A stretch of 34,144 nucleotides of DNA from Candidatus Auribacterota bacterium (GCA_026392015.1 JAPLCW010000124.1:1-34144); one strand, 5' to 3'; positions 7,581-16,180 are shown, counted from the stretch's first letter. Notes: generated by a model from the sequence alone, not told the origin. Numbers and translations: made by a program.

Positions 7581-10500
7581 TTAATTAATAATCACCGTCT
7601 TAGTGACTATAGCGCCTCCTATCCAGTTATTGGGATTCATGGCGGATGCGCCGGTCGGAACAGAAACGGCCTGGAATGTATAACTACCCGGGGACGTCCC
7701 CCCGGGGATAGGAAGCGTGAGCATCCCGCGGGGATCGCCGCTCACATCGAAGTTGATGGCCGCGGGCACTATCTTTGATTGAAAACTGCCGCGGGAATCC
7801 ATAACCATCATCCCTCCGTTTGGCAGACCAACGGCAAAATAGACATCCACACGATGGAGCACACCATGGAATGCCCAGGAAAACAATAATGTTTCACCCG
7901 CATGAATCGAGAGAGAGTTCGGCTCGATTGAGAAAGGCGGCGGCACCGGCCTGGGCGTGTCTGTGGGCGTAAGCTCTATTACCAGTGTTGGTGTGACGGA
8001 TGGAGTATGTATCACGCCGGGAGTCGCAGTCGCGGTGGGCGTTTCTGTGTACAATTTTGTCGGCGTTCTCGTGGGGGATGCCGTTGCTGTGGGCGTTCCC
8101 GTCGGAGTATTTGTCGGAGGAGAATCATTTCTATTCCTCGGAGCGGGGGCAATCGCGGAAAAGTCGGCGCTGTTGTTATTCGTATCCACCCCATCGGTCT
8201 TCCTCTTCCACGCCTTGCCGCTCGTAAGAGTGGGGAGCGGTGTCCCTTCATACAAAGTAGAACTCGACCAACCGGCAGTGTCAATGACACGGGACCGATC
8301 ATCAAGAAGCTGTGCAAAGCTGCTGGCCGAATTATCAGCAATGTTGATGTCGGTCTGAACATCGGGAACTACCCCGCCGGTTGGATTAGTATCCGAAATC
8401 AGGAAAAATCCTCTCGGAGGAATTATATATGCGGGGTCGGGAGTTTGCAGCGGCGTGGGAAAGGTATAGTCATTCTGATACACGTTAATCGTCCACCCTC
8501 TCAGGTCTACAGACGAATCGCTCCTGTTGAACAACTCCACGTATTCACCGGGACTGGTGAACGGACATACCTGGTTGACGACGATGACCTTCGCAGCCGT
8601 CGGCGTGGGAGTGGACGTCGGTGTATACGTGGGAGTCAAGGTGGGAGTGTTCGTCACAGTGGGCGTACGGGTAACCGTCGGGGTGCGGGTGGGCGTCGGA
8701 GTGCGAGTGGGCGTCGGTGTGGGTGTCGGAGGGGGGATTGTGCTCACGGTGACGTCGTCAAATCTCCATGTCTTGTCAGCATTGCTCGTATATGCTCTTA
8801 TGATCACTGTGAGCGAACTTCCATTTAGCCCCTCTGCCAACTTCTCAATCCATGTCGCGCCGCAATCGTCCACCTGCCTAAATAATTCGACCTCGCTACC
8901 CCCATCTATTTTATAGCAAAGTGAGAGATAGTCGTTGACTGTCATAGTTCCTAATTCCGCAATCTTTACGGAAAGCGTGACATCGCTATATCCTTGAATA
9001 TCAATGGGCTCTGTTGTCCACGTACACACGCTGCCGAGCCTGTTCCCGGCGAAACAATTGTTCCCTGACGCCGGCTGCACGCTCCACCATCCACTGGAGA
9101 CCGGAGTCCCGCTCGTCGTCCAGTAGCCAGGCCTGCCCGTATCGCCGATAGTGGAACTGCTGAAATCCTCAGACCAGATGATGCCGGACCAGGTGGGCGT
9201 GGGTGTCGGAGTTATTGTCGGCGTGAGAGTCGGCGTGGAGGTGGGAGCGATTTCTGAGGGGGGGGTGCCAAAGGAGTCGGTTCCGGATATAGTCCAGTCA
9301 TACTTTCTATATGTATTGCTAATGAAGCGCCTCTGCGCGTAACCGCTATTGATATCACCGACAGCAGCGCCTTGACTGCTCGTGGTAAACAGTCCCTCGC
9401 CTGCAACAGGATCGCCCCATCGTGATTTCAGAATTAGATTGTTTCCATCCGCAACTTCACCAGCGTCCATGGAACCGTCATAGTTTGACCAGCAGACCGC
9501 ATCGAGGATGCTCGATTGAGACGGCGACGAAGAATTCTCCAGCGTCACGACGAACTGGTCGTCGCCGGAAGAAAGGTCGAGCGAAGGCTGGTAGACATCC
9601 CACAGCCCGTTGGCGCCTTTTCCGCTGTCGTCGTTTTCCGATGCGCCACTTGCCTCGTGGACAATGAGCACCTCACCGGTGGCGATTGTCAGGCTGCCGT
9701 TATTCGCGATTGGGAAGACGCTGTCGAAGTCGGTCATATAGACTGTTGACAGGTCATAGGTACCGGTCTGCATGAAGAGCTCTACCCATTTGTGGCTGAG
9801 GAGGGGAGCGAGGTGCGCGTCATCCACCGCCACTTCTGTGATCAGCATCTGGAACCCATCGTCCGCGGGGTGATTGGTGAGGCCAGGCTCGGTGAGGTCA
9901 TTGCCTCCGTCGCGCTCCACTGTGTCCACCGTGTAGGTATAGCCGTTTGTGGAAATGTGGATATGCCGATTGGTGGTCCAGCAGTAGGGCTCGTCCTCCG
10001 GCGCCCAGTCATCGAGGGGATTGATACGACATGAGTGATCAACATCTCCGGGCTGGGTGCGGATAATCCTCTGGTCGCAATGCTCCACAACCTCCCCCAA
10101 GCGGCTCACGACGTCGCAGGTTGGGAATTGGTGGGCATTCCAACAGTTGATGAGCGCCACCTCAGGGTGCATATTCCCAAGAAACTCGGCAGAGCTATTA
10201 AGTTTCGAGCCGTGGTGGTCAACGAGGAGGACATCCACGTTCCGGCCGAGGTCAGTGACAACCACGTCGTCGATTGCCTCCTCCCCAGCAGTCTCCAGAT
10301 CGCTTCCCAAATACATGTCAAACCCACCGTAGGTGAGGAGAGCGGCTATGGACTTGTTGTTCTCCGAGCCCGGAGCAATAGAAGGCCTCCCCCTGACATA
10401 GAGGACGTTCTGAATATTCCCCGATTCATCAGGGGCGCCGACACATAAGAACCGGAGAACTGCACCGGACCCGAGATCTATATCGCTCGAACCGTCCACC

Positions 10501-10943
10501 GAAACCGTGCGCCGCTTCCCGGAAGGGTTTACCAGGTCGTAGTAACTGGTGGGGATGATATCATCATATCTTACTGACCCACCACGATCGTAGTACGTGC
10601 CGAAGTTATTGTGGCTGGAACCCATAAGGGTCCACAGATCATCCAAACCATTGACATGGTCTGCATCGTAATGGCCTGCTATCGCATAGTCTATATGGTC
10701 GATCTGGGGTGAAATACTGAGCATCATCAGATCATGAAGAGAAGTGGCTCCGGGGCCGCCCCCCGTCTCATCATACAATACCACCGTCCCGTTCGGCCCT
10801 CTGATAAGCGTTGCAGTTGCCATGGCGCCATCTCCCCAGATCTCCCATATCTCGAGATCCTGCTGGGCTGTTGAAGGGGAAGCTGACAATGCCGCCCAAA
10901 TGGCGATCAAAACGATCGAACTCAGTGTTCCTAATCTTTTCAT
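7581..10943 (-). CDS. Large secreted multidomain protein: ComEC-like metallo-beta-lactamase domain, two lamin-tail-like domains, Thr-Pro linkers
   Basis: 1120 residues from ATG 10943, with a signal peptide (MKRLGTLSSIVLIAIWAALS). Residues ~29-330 form a metallo-beta-lactamase fold. The metal motif HYDADHVNG is at 91-99, near the ComEC-type HxDADH, and a later VDHHGSKLNSS matches the ComEC HHGS motif. A first lamin-tail-like region follows (MLITEVAVDD ... KWVELFMQTG). After a Thr-Pro linker comes a jelly-roll-like domain (WSEDFSSS ... WRFDDVTVS), then a second linker, a clear lamin-tail domain (VNQVCPFTSPGEYVELFNRS, LRGWTINVY), a third linker and a C-terminal Ig-like domain. Probably an extracellular hydrolase, perhaps a nuclease or phosphodiesterase, since lamin-tail domains often accompany secreted nucleases (family knowledge). 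The substrate is unproved. Two sigma-54-like promoters lie upstream. Confidence 0.85.
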   Translation of the reverse strand: MKRLGTLSSIVLIAIWAALSASPSTAQQDLEIWEIWGDGAMATATLIRGPNGTVVLYDETGGGPGATSLHDLMMLSISPQIDHIDYAIAGHYDADHVNGLDDLWTLMGSSHNNFGTYYDRGGSVRYDDIIPTSYYDLVNPSGKRRTVSVDGSSDIDLGSGAVLRFLCVGAPDESGNIQNVLYVRGRPSIAPGSENNKSIAALLTYGGFDMYLGSDLETAGEEAIDDVVVTDLGRNVDVLLVDHHGSKLNSSAEFLGNMHPEVALINCWNAHQFPTCDVVSRLGEVVEHCDQRIIRTQPGDVDHSCRINPLDDWAPEDEPYCWTTNRHIHISTNGYTYTVDTVERDGGNDLTEPGLTNHPADDGFQMLITEVAVDDAHLAPLLSHKWVELFMQTGTYDLSTVYMTDFDSVFPIANNGSLTIATGEVLIVHEASGASENDDSGKGANGLWDVYQPSLDLSSGDDQFVVTLENSSSPSQSSILDAVCWSNYDGSMDAGEVADGNNLILKSRWGDPVAGEGLFTTSSQGAAVGDINSGYAQRRFISNTYRKYDWTISGTDSFGTPPSEIAPTSTPTLTPTITPTPTPTWSGIIWSEDFSSSTIGDTGRPGYWTTSGTPVSSGWWSVQPASGNNCFAGNRLGSVCTWTTEPIDIQGYSDVTLSVKIAELGTMTVNDYLSLCYKIDGGSEVELFRQVDDCGATWIEKLAEGLNGSSLTVIIRAYTSNADKTWRFDDVTVSTIPPPTPTPTPTRTPTPTRTPTVTRTPTVTNTPTLTPTYTPTSTPTPTAAKVIVVNQVCPFTSPGEYVELFNRSDSSVDLRGWTINVYQNDYTFPTPLQTPDPAYIIPPRGFFLISDTNPTGGVVPDVQTDINIADNSASSFAQLLDDRSRVIDTAGWSSSTLYEGTPLPTLTSGKAWKRKTDGVDTNNNSADFSAIAPAPRNRNDSPPTNTPTGTPTATASPTRTPTKLYTETPTATATPGVIHTPSVTPTLVIELTPTDTPRPVPPPFSIEPNSLSIHAGETLLFSWAFHGVLHRVDVYFAVGLPNGGMMVMDSRGSFQSKIVPAAINFDVSGDPRGMLTLPIPGGTSPGSYTFQAVSVPTGASAMNPNNWIGGAIVTKTVIIN

Positions 10944-11037
10944 CTAATCTGCCCTCAAAGTAAAGAAGCCAAACCCCTCTTCCGAAGCACGCAGAACCGC
11001 CGGTATGCGTGTGGAACCCCAAGACACTTTATATACA

Positions 11038-11052
11038 GCAAGATTCATGCCA
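11038..11052 (-). promoter_or_regulatory. Sigma-54 type promoter proximal to the metallo-beta-lactamase gene
   Basis: On the minus strand the sequence is TGGCATGAATCTTGC, with a full -12 TTGC and one mismatch in the -24 box, at exact spacing. The predicted start leaves a leader of ~85 bases before ATG 10943. The tandem palindrome lies 118 bp upstream of the TGG. Confidence 0.75.
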
Positions 11053-11170
11053 ACTGACGACATTTTAAGTAATTATTTCTAGTTTTATTATTACTTGTTC
11101 ACTCGCAACTTGTTATGATTCACAAGCAGCCCAGAAGATCAGTCTTATCGGATCTCTCCATTATCAAAAA

Positions 11171-11210
11171 CTGTTCAAATTATGAACAGTACTGTTCCAA
11201 AATCGAACAG
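11171..11210. promoter_or_regulatory. Tandem palindromic operator CTGTTC-N7-GAACAG (two copies)
   Basis: Two 19-bp palindromes, each CTGTTC-N7-GAACAG, at 11171-11189 and 11192-11210. Their centres are 21 bp apart, that is two helical turns on one DNA face. The 6-bp arms are perfect in both, while the N7 centres differ. The location upstream of a sigma-54-like promoter fits a dimeric enhancer-binding activator. Confidence 0.8.
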
Positions 11211-11313
11211 TTGCCGTCGCCGGACCCCATTGCAGATGGTGCCAATGGCTTTGTCATCGATTGAATCAATCATATGATTGAGCATAGGGATTCTGCCTTT
11301 AGAGTAATAGATA

Positions 11314-11328
11314 GCAATTTCTATGCCA
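11314..11328 (-). promoter_or_regulatory. Distal sigma-54 type promoter upstream of the metallo-beta-lactamase gene
   Basis: Minus-strand TGGCATAGAAATTGC has a full -12 box and one mismatch in the -24 box. Its TGG lies 112 bp from the inner edge of the inverted repeat at 11441-11489, matching the spacing in the plus-strand cassettes. It may serve the same gene, or may be left from a lost cassette whose hairpin element remains at 11606-11654. Confidence 0.65.
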
Positions 11329-11440
11329 ATATACCGTTCTGGGGGAAATTTATTTTGTTATCGTATCCACCTAATGTGCAACCAATTGCAATCTTCAATA
11401 TCGCCGCAACATTTGCACGATATCTTTAATCTGCCCAAAT

Positions 11441-11489
11441 GGATACTTTGTTTACACCCCCCAAGGGCAGGATTGCACACTTTGTATGC
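11441..11489 (-). promoter_or_regulatory. Upstream inverted repeat (candidate activator site), third copy
   Basis: On the minus strand it reads GCATACAAAGTGTGC ... GTGTAAACAAAGTATCC, the same half-sites as at 2038-2086 and 4333-4383. The flanking ATTTGGGC also resembles AAATCGGGC in copy 1. Confidence 0.65.
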
Positions 11490-11605
11490 AGATTACTGGT
11501 TCCGTTTTTTGACCAGTTTTATTGCATAACACAAAAAGATATTGTTTGAAGCTGAGAATTGGAGAGGCACACTTATCGGGTTTCATCGCCAAAAGTGTGA
11601 TGCCA

Positions 11606-11654
11606 CTCCGGAGCAAAGAACATGTGTCATCCTGGATGAAAGACCGGAGTTATC
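11606..11654 (-). repeat. Conserved hairpin element, copy 4
   Basis: On the minus strand: GATAA-CTCCGG, a variable inner part, TTTG, CCGGAG. The outer stem and GATAA are conserved; the inner hairpin is different and weaker. No module gene precedes it on this strand, so it may mark a deleted cassette. Confidence 0.55.
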
Positions 11655-11792
11655 TCTTTTCCGGAAATAAGCTTCTCGGGAATAGCTCTCTTTTACAAAG
11701 GCGGCTGGAACAACGCGAGTGGCGCATCTCCTCTACGCGGCAGCAGGGTAAAATCTAAAATTGGCGTTGTCTTCCGTTCTGGGTAGCTGGTG

Positions 11793-11939
11793 TAGTGTCT
11801 CAGAATTTCCTTTACTAATTATCCCGTCATTGCGAGCGAAGCGAGGCAATCCTAATTTTTGCAGACCGAAAGATCGCTTCGTCGCTTCGCTCCTTGCAAT
11901 GACACGACTTTGTAAAGCTAATTACGGGACACGACACTA
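11793..11939. mobile_element. MITE-like element with TAGTGTC terminal inverted repeats, copy 1
   Basis: 147 bp bounded by TAGTGTC and GACACTA, with an internal GAGCGAAGCGA..TCGCTTCGCTC palindrome and no coding capacity. Related copies lie at 17462-17612 and 33475-33625. The terminal TA could be a target duplication of an IS630/Tc1-type transposase (inference). Relative to the copy at 33475 it is in the opposite orientation. Confidence 0.6.
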
Positions 11940-12302
11940 GACAGCCCTATTCTCTCCCCCTTCGAAGAGGGGAAGGAACAGCCAAAGCATCCCGCACAAA
12001 ATGGAAGTAAACTGCAATTGCTCGCTGGACTTCACGGACGGCGCAATACGCGCGGGGATATTCAACACCGGTGGCGGGCCGACCGCCCACCTTTCCTTTG
12101 CTCTCTTTTTTTGTCATTGATCTATTCTCTTGTAACTAAAATCACTTTCGAGTCAAAGCCGATAAGCGCGATTACCTTAGCGCCATGCGAGAAAAATGTT
12201 CTGGAAATATTTATATCACCTCAGTTACGTAGGGGTGCTCAAGAAAACCTCTATGTAAAAAAGAGCCGCATACTTGTAACTTATCCGTTACAAATATTCC
12301 CA

Positions 12303-12463
12303 ACCTGATCTATTCACCAACTTTTAATGTTCTAACCGCGGATTACGCTGATTATGCGGATTCGCATTGTGTAATCCGCCCAATCCGCGTAATCCGCGGT
12401 TACATACGTTGATCTTCTTAAATTGCTTTTTTATTCGTCTGCTGAATAATCCGGGCTAAAATA
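12303..12463. repeat. Paired ~150-bp dispersed repeat with AACCGCGGATT palindrome, copy A
   Basis: Contains the inverted repeat AACCGCGGATTACGC ... GCGTAATCCGCGGTT (12334-12401), flanked by CTGATCTA.TCACCAACTTTTAATGT-type sequence and CGTCTGCTGAATAATCC. The whole unit recurs at 20576-20725 in the same orientation. Confidence 0.75.
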
Positions 12464-12673
12464 GTTCGAAAATATTTTTGACTCTTGGTGGGAAAAGGAG
12501 TATCATAATAATCGCAGCCTCTGCTATGTTCGTACAGGGTAATGTTAACGGCCCAACACTTTAACAGGGGGAATCTGCCAGCGAGTAGGATGTGGTTGGC
12601 CTTAGGGTTGAACACGGAACACCCGCGGAGATACCCACTTTGTGTTATACGGGCTGTTTCAACAGCCTGACCC

Positions 12674-14431
12674 TTACGGCATCGCAGCGGGGGCTGCATT
12701 TTTCTTGAGCGCCTCATATCTCGCCAGGTGTTTCTCGGCTCCCTTTGCATCCTTGAAGCGCCTCTTCAACAATAAACCAAGGGCGAGCTGCGCATCCGCG
12801 TAGTCGGGAGCAATCTCGATCACCCTCTCATACTGCTCCCTCGCCTCTTTGTACGCTCCCCACTCCTCATATAGCCTGCCGAGCGCATAGCCTGCGCGCG
12901 GGTACCGGGGATCATATTGTAGCGCCAGCTTGTACTCGCGGAGCGCGGCGCTCCTCATCCTCTTCTTTTCGTAGGCCAGGCCAAGGTTGTAGTGCGCAAT
13001 ACTGTTCCCCTGGTCAAGGCGGAGCGCCTGTGTGTACTCTTCGATTGCCGAATCCATCTTTCCCCGCGCCTGGTAGATTACCCCGAGATTATAGTGCAGT
13101 GTTGCATCATCTGGATTTCTCGCCACGAGGGTGCGGTACTTCTCCATCAGGGAGTCATCCTCCCTCACCGCGTCCGCGAGCGCCTTTCTCACCTCTTCCG
13201 TTTCTGCGGGGGCAAGCCCCGTATCCAGCGCCTTCCGGTAGTAGTAGGCCGCCTTCCCCCGGTCCTCGAACCCAAGGTCGTACAGCTTCCCGAGCCTCGC
13301 ATAGGACCGCCCCAGCGCCGGGTCTGTACTGATGGCATTCTCATACTCCGTGACGGCGCGTTCGCAGAGCCCCTCCGCCGCCAGGTCGTCTCCCCAGAGC
13401 ATGTACGCCTCGGCTATTTCGCGCGCGAGCGGCAGGCGCGAATCCAGTGAGCGGGCCCTGGTGAAATAGTCGACCGCTTCGGCGTATCTTTGAAGTCCCC
13501 TGTACGCGCGCCCCATGAGGATGAGTCCCTGGGCGTTCGAAGGCGCCTGCTCCAACGCCTGCTCGATGTATTTTCGGGCACTATCGAAGTCGCCGTTGTC
13601 GAGAAAGAATTTCCCGAGCCCTCCGTACGCCTCCGCAAGCTGGGGGGCGAGCGGCAACCGCGAATCGATCCGCTGCGCCTCGATCAGGTTTCTCAGCGCC
13701 CCTTGGTAGGCCTGCTTCTTGAGCATGATGACCGCGATCTGAAAATAGGCATCCGCCAAAGAGGGATCGCGATCGAGCGCCATGCGCAGCGCCTTCTCGG
13801 CCAATGCCGTATCTCCCGCGTGCATGCAGACGATCCCGGCATTGTAGTACACCACCGCGGCGTCCGGCCTCTTCTCGAGAACCTTGCGGTAATGATAAAT
13901 GCTCTTCTCCGCATCGAATCCCGCTCCGTACCGTACGCCGTTTGAGTATTCGTAGCAGATGGCGAGATTATAGTTCGCCGCGATGTTATCCCCGCCGAGA
14001 ATAATGGACTTCTCGAACGCCGAGATCGCTTGCCGCTGTTTCCCCTGCCGCATGAACACAATGCCGCGGTTGAACTGTATCTCGGGGCTGCCGGGATTAA
14101 TTTCGAGCGCCCTATCAAACTCCGCAACGGCGGCGTCGAGCTTCCCGACGCTCCCGTAGAGGATCCCCAGATTGAGATGCGCCGCGGGATCGGACGGATT
14201 CAACTGGACCGATTTTTGGAACTCCGCGATTGATTTTTCGATATCCCCACGGCCGGTGTATGCGACCCCTCGTGTGAACGGATCGGCAAGGGGGATCGGG
14301 ACTGCCGCGGTGGCGCTCCGCAGTTCTCCGCCCTCGAACGGTCCCACACCGGACTTTCCTTGAGCGGGCGCGAGACGCTCACAATAAATGAGCGCGAAAC
14401 AAATGTTGAGGCAAAGGAATACTCGTCTCAT
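12674..14431 (-). CDS. TPR-repeat protein with signal peptide
   Basis: 585 residues from ATG 14431. The N-terminus is a hydrophobic export signal (MRRVFLCLNICFALIYCERLAPAQG). From residue ~50 to the end it is a run of about a dozen TPR units, for example AAHLNLGILYGSVGKLDAAV, ATLHYNLGVIYQARGKMDSA and SIAHYNLGLAYEKKRMRSAA. A probable periplasmic or envelope scaffold for protein-protein contacts. TPR proteins commonly accompany exopolysaccharide and exosortase-type loci, and this gene lies beside a glycosyltransferase cluster on the same strand. The ribosome site is weak, and the partner is unknown. Confidence 0.85.
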   Translation of the reverse strand: MRRVFLCLNICFALIYCERLAPAQGKSGVGPFEGGELRSATAAVPIPLADPFTRGVAYTGRGDIEKSIAEFQKSVQLNPSDPAAHLNLGILYGSVGKLDAAVAEFDRALEINPGSPEIQFNRGIVFMRQGKQRQAISAFEKSIILGGDNIAANYNLAICYEYSNGVRYGAGFDAEKSIYHYRKVLEKRPDAAVVYYNAGIVCMHAGDTALAEKALRMALDRDPSLADAYFQIAVIMLKKQAYQGALRNLIEAQRIDSRLPLAPQLAEAYGGLGKFFLDNGDFDSARKYIEQALEQAPSNAQGLILMGRAYRGLQRYAEAVDYFTRARSLDSRLPLAREIAEAYMLWGDDLAAEGLCERAVTEYENAISTDPALGRSYARLGKLYDLGFEDRGKAAYYYRKALDTGLAPAETEEVRKALADAVREDDSLMEKYRTLVARNPDDATLHYNLGVIYQARGKMDSAIEEYTQALRLDQGNSIAHYNLGLAYEKKRMRSAALREYKLALQYDPRYPRAGYALGRLYEEWGAYKEAREQYERVIEIAPDYADAQLALGLLLKRRFKDAKGAEKHLARYEALKKNAAPAAMP

Positions 14432-14508
14432 GGATTTTTTCTGGGATCGATCTTCCGGAGAATGCGCCGCGCGGGAAGGGAGAATCGTGCCCGGCTCGGC
14501 GGATACGG

Positions 14509-14868
14509 TCAGGGCAGATCCTCCAGGGGTTCCACCCTCACCCTGAAGTTGAACTTCGTGCCCCCGATATCGAGGGTAAGGAGGGTGTTCATTCTCGTGA
14601 GCAGCAGGCGGTAGGGCACCTGTACGGAGTGTCCCTGGATGTCCAGGCCCACATTCGTATCGCCGAGGATCTCCTCGGCATCCCTCACTGCCTCCACGAG
14701 TCTCGCGAACTTCTTAAACTTGGCGCGCAGACTCTCATTGAACACATATTCCCTGCCGCAGCCGGCGCAGCGCAGCAACGGCTGTGCGTCCGCCGCCAGC
14801 ATGGTGAATGAGAGGACCTGCTTGCATTGATCATTCACGCATCTGAATTCTATGGTGCTCTCCCTCAT
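14509..14868 (-). CDS. Small zinc-ribbon-like protein of unknown function
   Basis: 119 residues from ATG 14868, with AAGGAG ~11 bases upstream. Cys10 and Cys15 (CVNDQC) with Cys34 and Cys37 (CAGC) form a plausible four-Cys zinc site in the first 40 residues. The remainder (LVEAVRDAEEILGDTNVGLD, VQVPYRLLLTRMNTLLTL, KFNFRVRVEPLEDLP) is predicted helix then strands. I do not recognise a named family. It is co-oriented with the TPR gene downstream (77-base gap) and the glycosyltransferase upstream. Confidence 0.75.
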   Translation of the reverse strand: MRESTIEFRCVNDQCKQVLSFTMLAADAQPLLRCAGCGREYVFNESLRAKFKKFARLVEAVRDAEEILGDTNVGLDIQGHSVQVPYRLLLTRMNTLLTLDIGGTKFNFRVRVEPLEDLP

Positions 14869-14998
14869 TACAGTGTTTCTCCTTGATAGGAGCGAAGCAT
14901 ATCACACCTGTCATGCTATCGTAAAGGCAGTTTTCCTTCCGTTTGATCCTTATCTGAGGATATTTTTAAGGATTGGATGGAAATTTGGGATTTGCCCC

Positions 14999-16180
14999 TC
15001 AGGGGTTCTCGTCCCGAGACCCCTTTCGGGGTCGAGGGAGGATTTGGGATTTAATCGCAGCCGCACGCCTCCTTGAGAGCCCTTCCTCGTAGATCTGAAC
15101 GGTGCCCTCGATCATCCGCTCGAGGCTGAATCTCTCCATGACCGTCTTCCGAGCGGCCTCGCCGAGGCGGCGTCGCTCCCCCTCGTTCTTCAGCAGACTG
15201 AGCATCGCGCGTGAAAGTTCGCGCTCATCGCCGGCCGGCGTGAGGAGACCGTTCTCACCATGCTGTATGATTTCGGCGGTTTCGCCCATCCTTCCCGCGA
15301 TCACCGCCTTCCCGCTCGCCATCGACTCGAGCATCGCGAGGGAGAGCCCCTCGAACCTGCTCGAAAACATGATGAGGTCGCAAACCGCGATGATCTCCTC
15401 CACGTCCTCCCTCGCACCGAGGAAATGAACCTTCTGCTCCATGCCGATGCTCCGGCTGAACTCCTCCAGTGCTTCCCGCTGGCTGCCCTCGCCTGCAATC
15501 ACGAATTCCAGATCCGGTCTCTCCCCCGCAGCGATGCGCGCCGCCCGCAACCAGGTGAAGAGATCCTTCTGCTCCTCCAGCCTCGCCGCCACACCCACGA
15601 GGAGGCTTTTGGGTGACACCCCGAGTTGCCGGAGTTTCCCCTCCCTTTCCACCACGGCGGGGAGGCGGGAGCCGTCGATGCCATTGCAGACCACCGATAT
15701 TTTTTCCGGCGGGATTCCCACCTTCGATATGTAGAAATCCTTCACCGCGCGGGAGACGGCTATCAACCGGTGCGCAAGGCGGGAGGTCCATTTCTCGACG
15801 CTGAGCTGGAGAGGGCTCAACCACAGATCCACGGCGTGGAGGGTGCTGACGACGAGAGGAACACGCGCCATAGCCGCGGCGACGCGCCCCCAGCTGTCCG
15901 CCGTGAAGAGGTGCGTGTGCGCGATGTCAACCCCCTCTCTACGCAGCGTGCGGGCCAGTCGGTAGAGCACCGTGGCATCATAGCGCGTGAACTTCGGCAC
16001 ATAGACGACTTTCACTCCGGCGTCACGCAAAGGCTTCTCGAGCGCGCCATCCGCGGTGAGTGTGACCACCACCGTTTCAAAACGATCGTGCGGGATGCGC
16101 GTCGCGAGGGAGAGAACAATCTTCTCCGCCCCCGCGAGTTTAAGCCCGTAGATGATCTGCGCGATCCTGATTTTTTTCAC
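14999..16180 (-). CDS. GT4 family glycosyltransferase
   Basis: 393 residues from GTG 16180. A two-domain GT-B enzyme: the N-terminal acceptor half opens with IAQIIYGLKLAGAEKIVLSL and contains THLFTADSWGR. The C-terminal donor half has VGVAARLEEQKDLFTWLRAA and the EX7E-type motif FEGLSLAMLESMASGKAVIA (first Glu at FEG, second at MLE). It is expected to transfer a sugar from a nucleotide-sugar donor to a lipid-linked or growing glycan at the cytoplasmic membrane face. Donor and acceptor cannot be told from sequence. It starts 4 bases after the stop of the next GT4 gene upstream, so both are probably translated from one mRNA. The basic Arg-rich tail (PRPRKGSRDENP) is unusual. Confidence 0.9.
   Translation of the reverse strand: MKKIRIAQIIYGLKLAGAEKIVLSLATRIPHDRFETVVVTLTADGALEKPLRDAGVKVVYVPKFTRYDATVLYRLARTLRREGVDIAHTHLFTADSWGRVAAAMARVPLVVSTLHAVDLWLSPLQLSVEKWTSRLAHRLIAVSRAVKDFYISKVGIPPEKISVVCNGIDGSRLPAVVEREGKLRQLGVSPKSLLVGVAARLEEQKDLFTWLRAARIAAGERPDLEFVIAGEGSQREALEEFSRSIGMEQKVHFLGAREDVEEIIAVCDLIMFSSRFEGLSLAMLESMASGKAVIAGRMGETAEIIQHGENGLLTPAGDERELSRAMLSLLKNEGERRRLGEAARKTVMERFSLERMIEGTVQIYEEGLSRRRAAAIKSQILPRPRKGSRDENP

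Larger units (their letters stand above)
10944..12303. other. Long regulatory and repeat-rich region upstream of the metallo-beta-lactamase gene
   Basis: Contents from left to right: minus-strand sigma-54-like promoter (11038-11052), tandem palindrome (11171-11210), second sigma-54-like promoter (11314-11328), activator-type inverted repeat (11441-11489), hairpin element copy 4 (11606-11654), MITE-like element (11793-11939), and a CCCCTTC..GAGGGG hairpin near 11956-11976. Plus-strand bases 12001-12117 encode an isolated protein-like stretch (CSLDFTDGAIRAGIFNTGG) without neighbours, perhaps a gene remnant. No complete gene is supported. Confidence 0.6.

Noticed and set aside
8527..8916. Val-Gly-rich plus-strand proteins opposite the metallo-beta-lactamase gene (also 640-924, 3138-3485 and 6052-6324)
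   Set aside because: They are antisense shadows of Thr-Pro linkers, which read as Val-Gly repeats on the other strand.
11211..11250. Additional sigma-54 box on the minus strand near 11230 (TGGCACCATCTGC)
   Set aside because: The GC is two bases too close to the GG for the -24/-12 spacing.
11323..11758. Plus-strand genes between 11323 and 11758
   Set aside because: The frames cross the promoter, inverted repeat and hairpin element of the opposite strand and have no recognisable domains.
12001..12117. Plus-strand protein-like stretch starting at ATG 12001
   Set aside because: Only ~39 codons, no ribosome site, no homologous neighbour; may be a gene remnant but cannot be shown.
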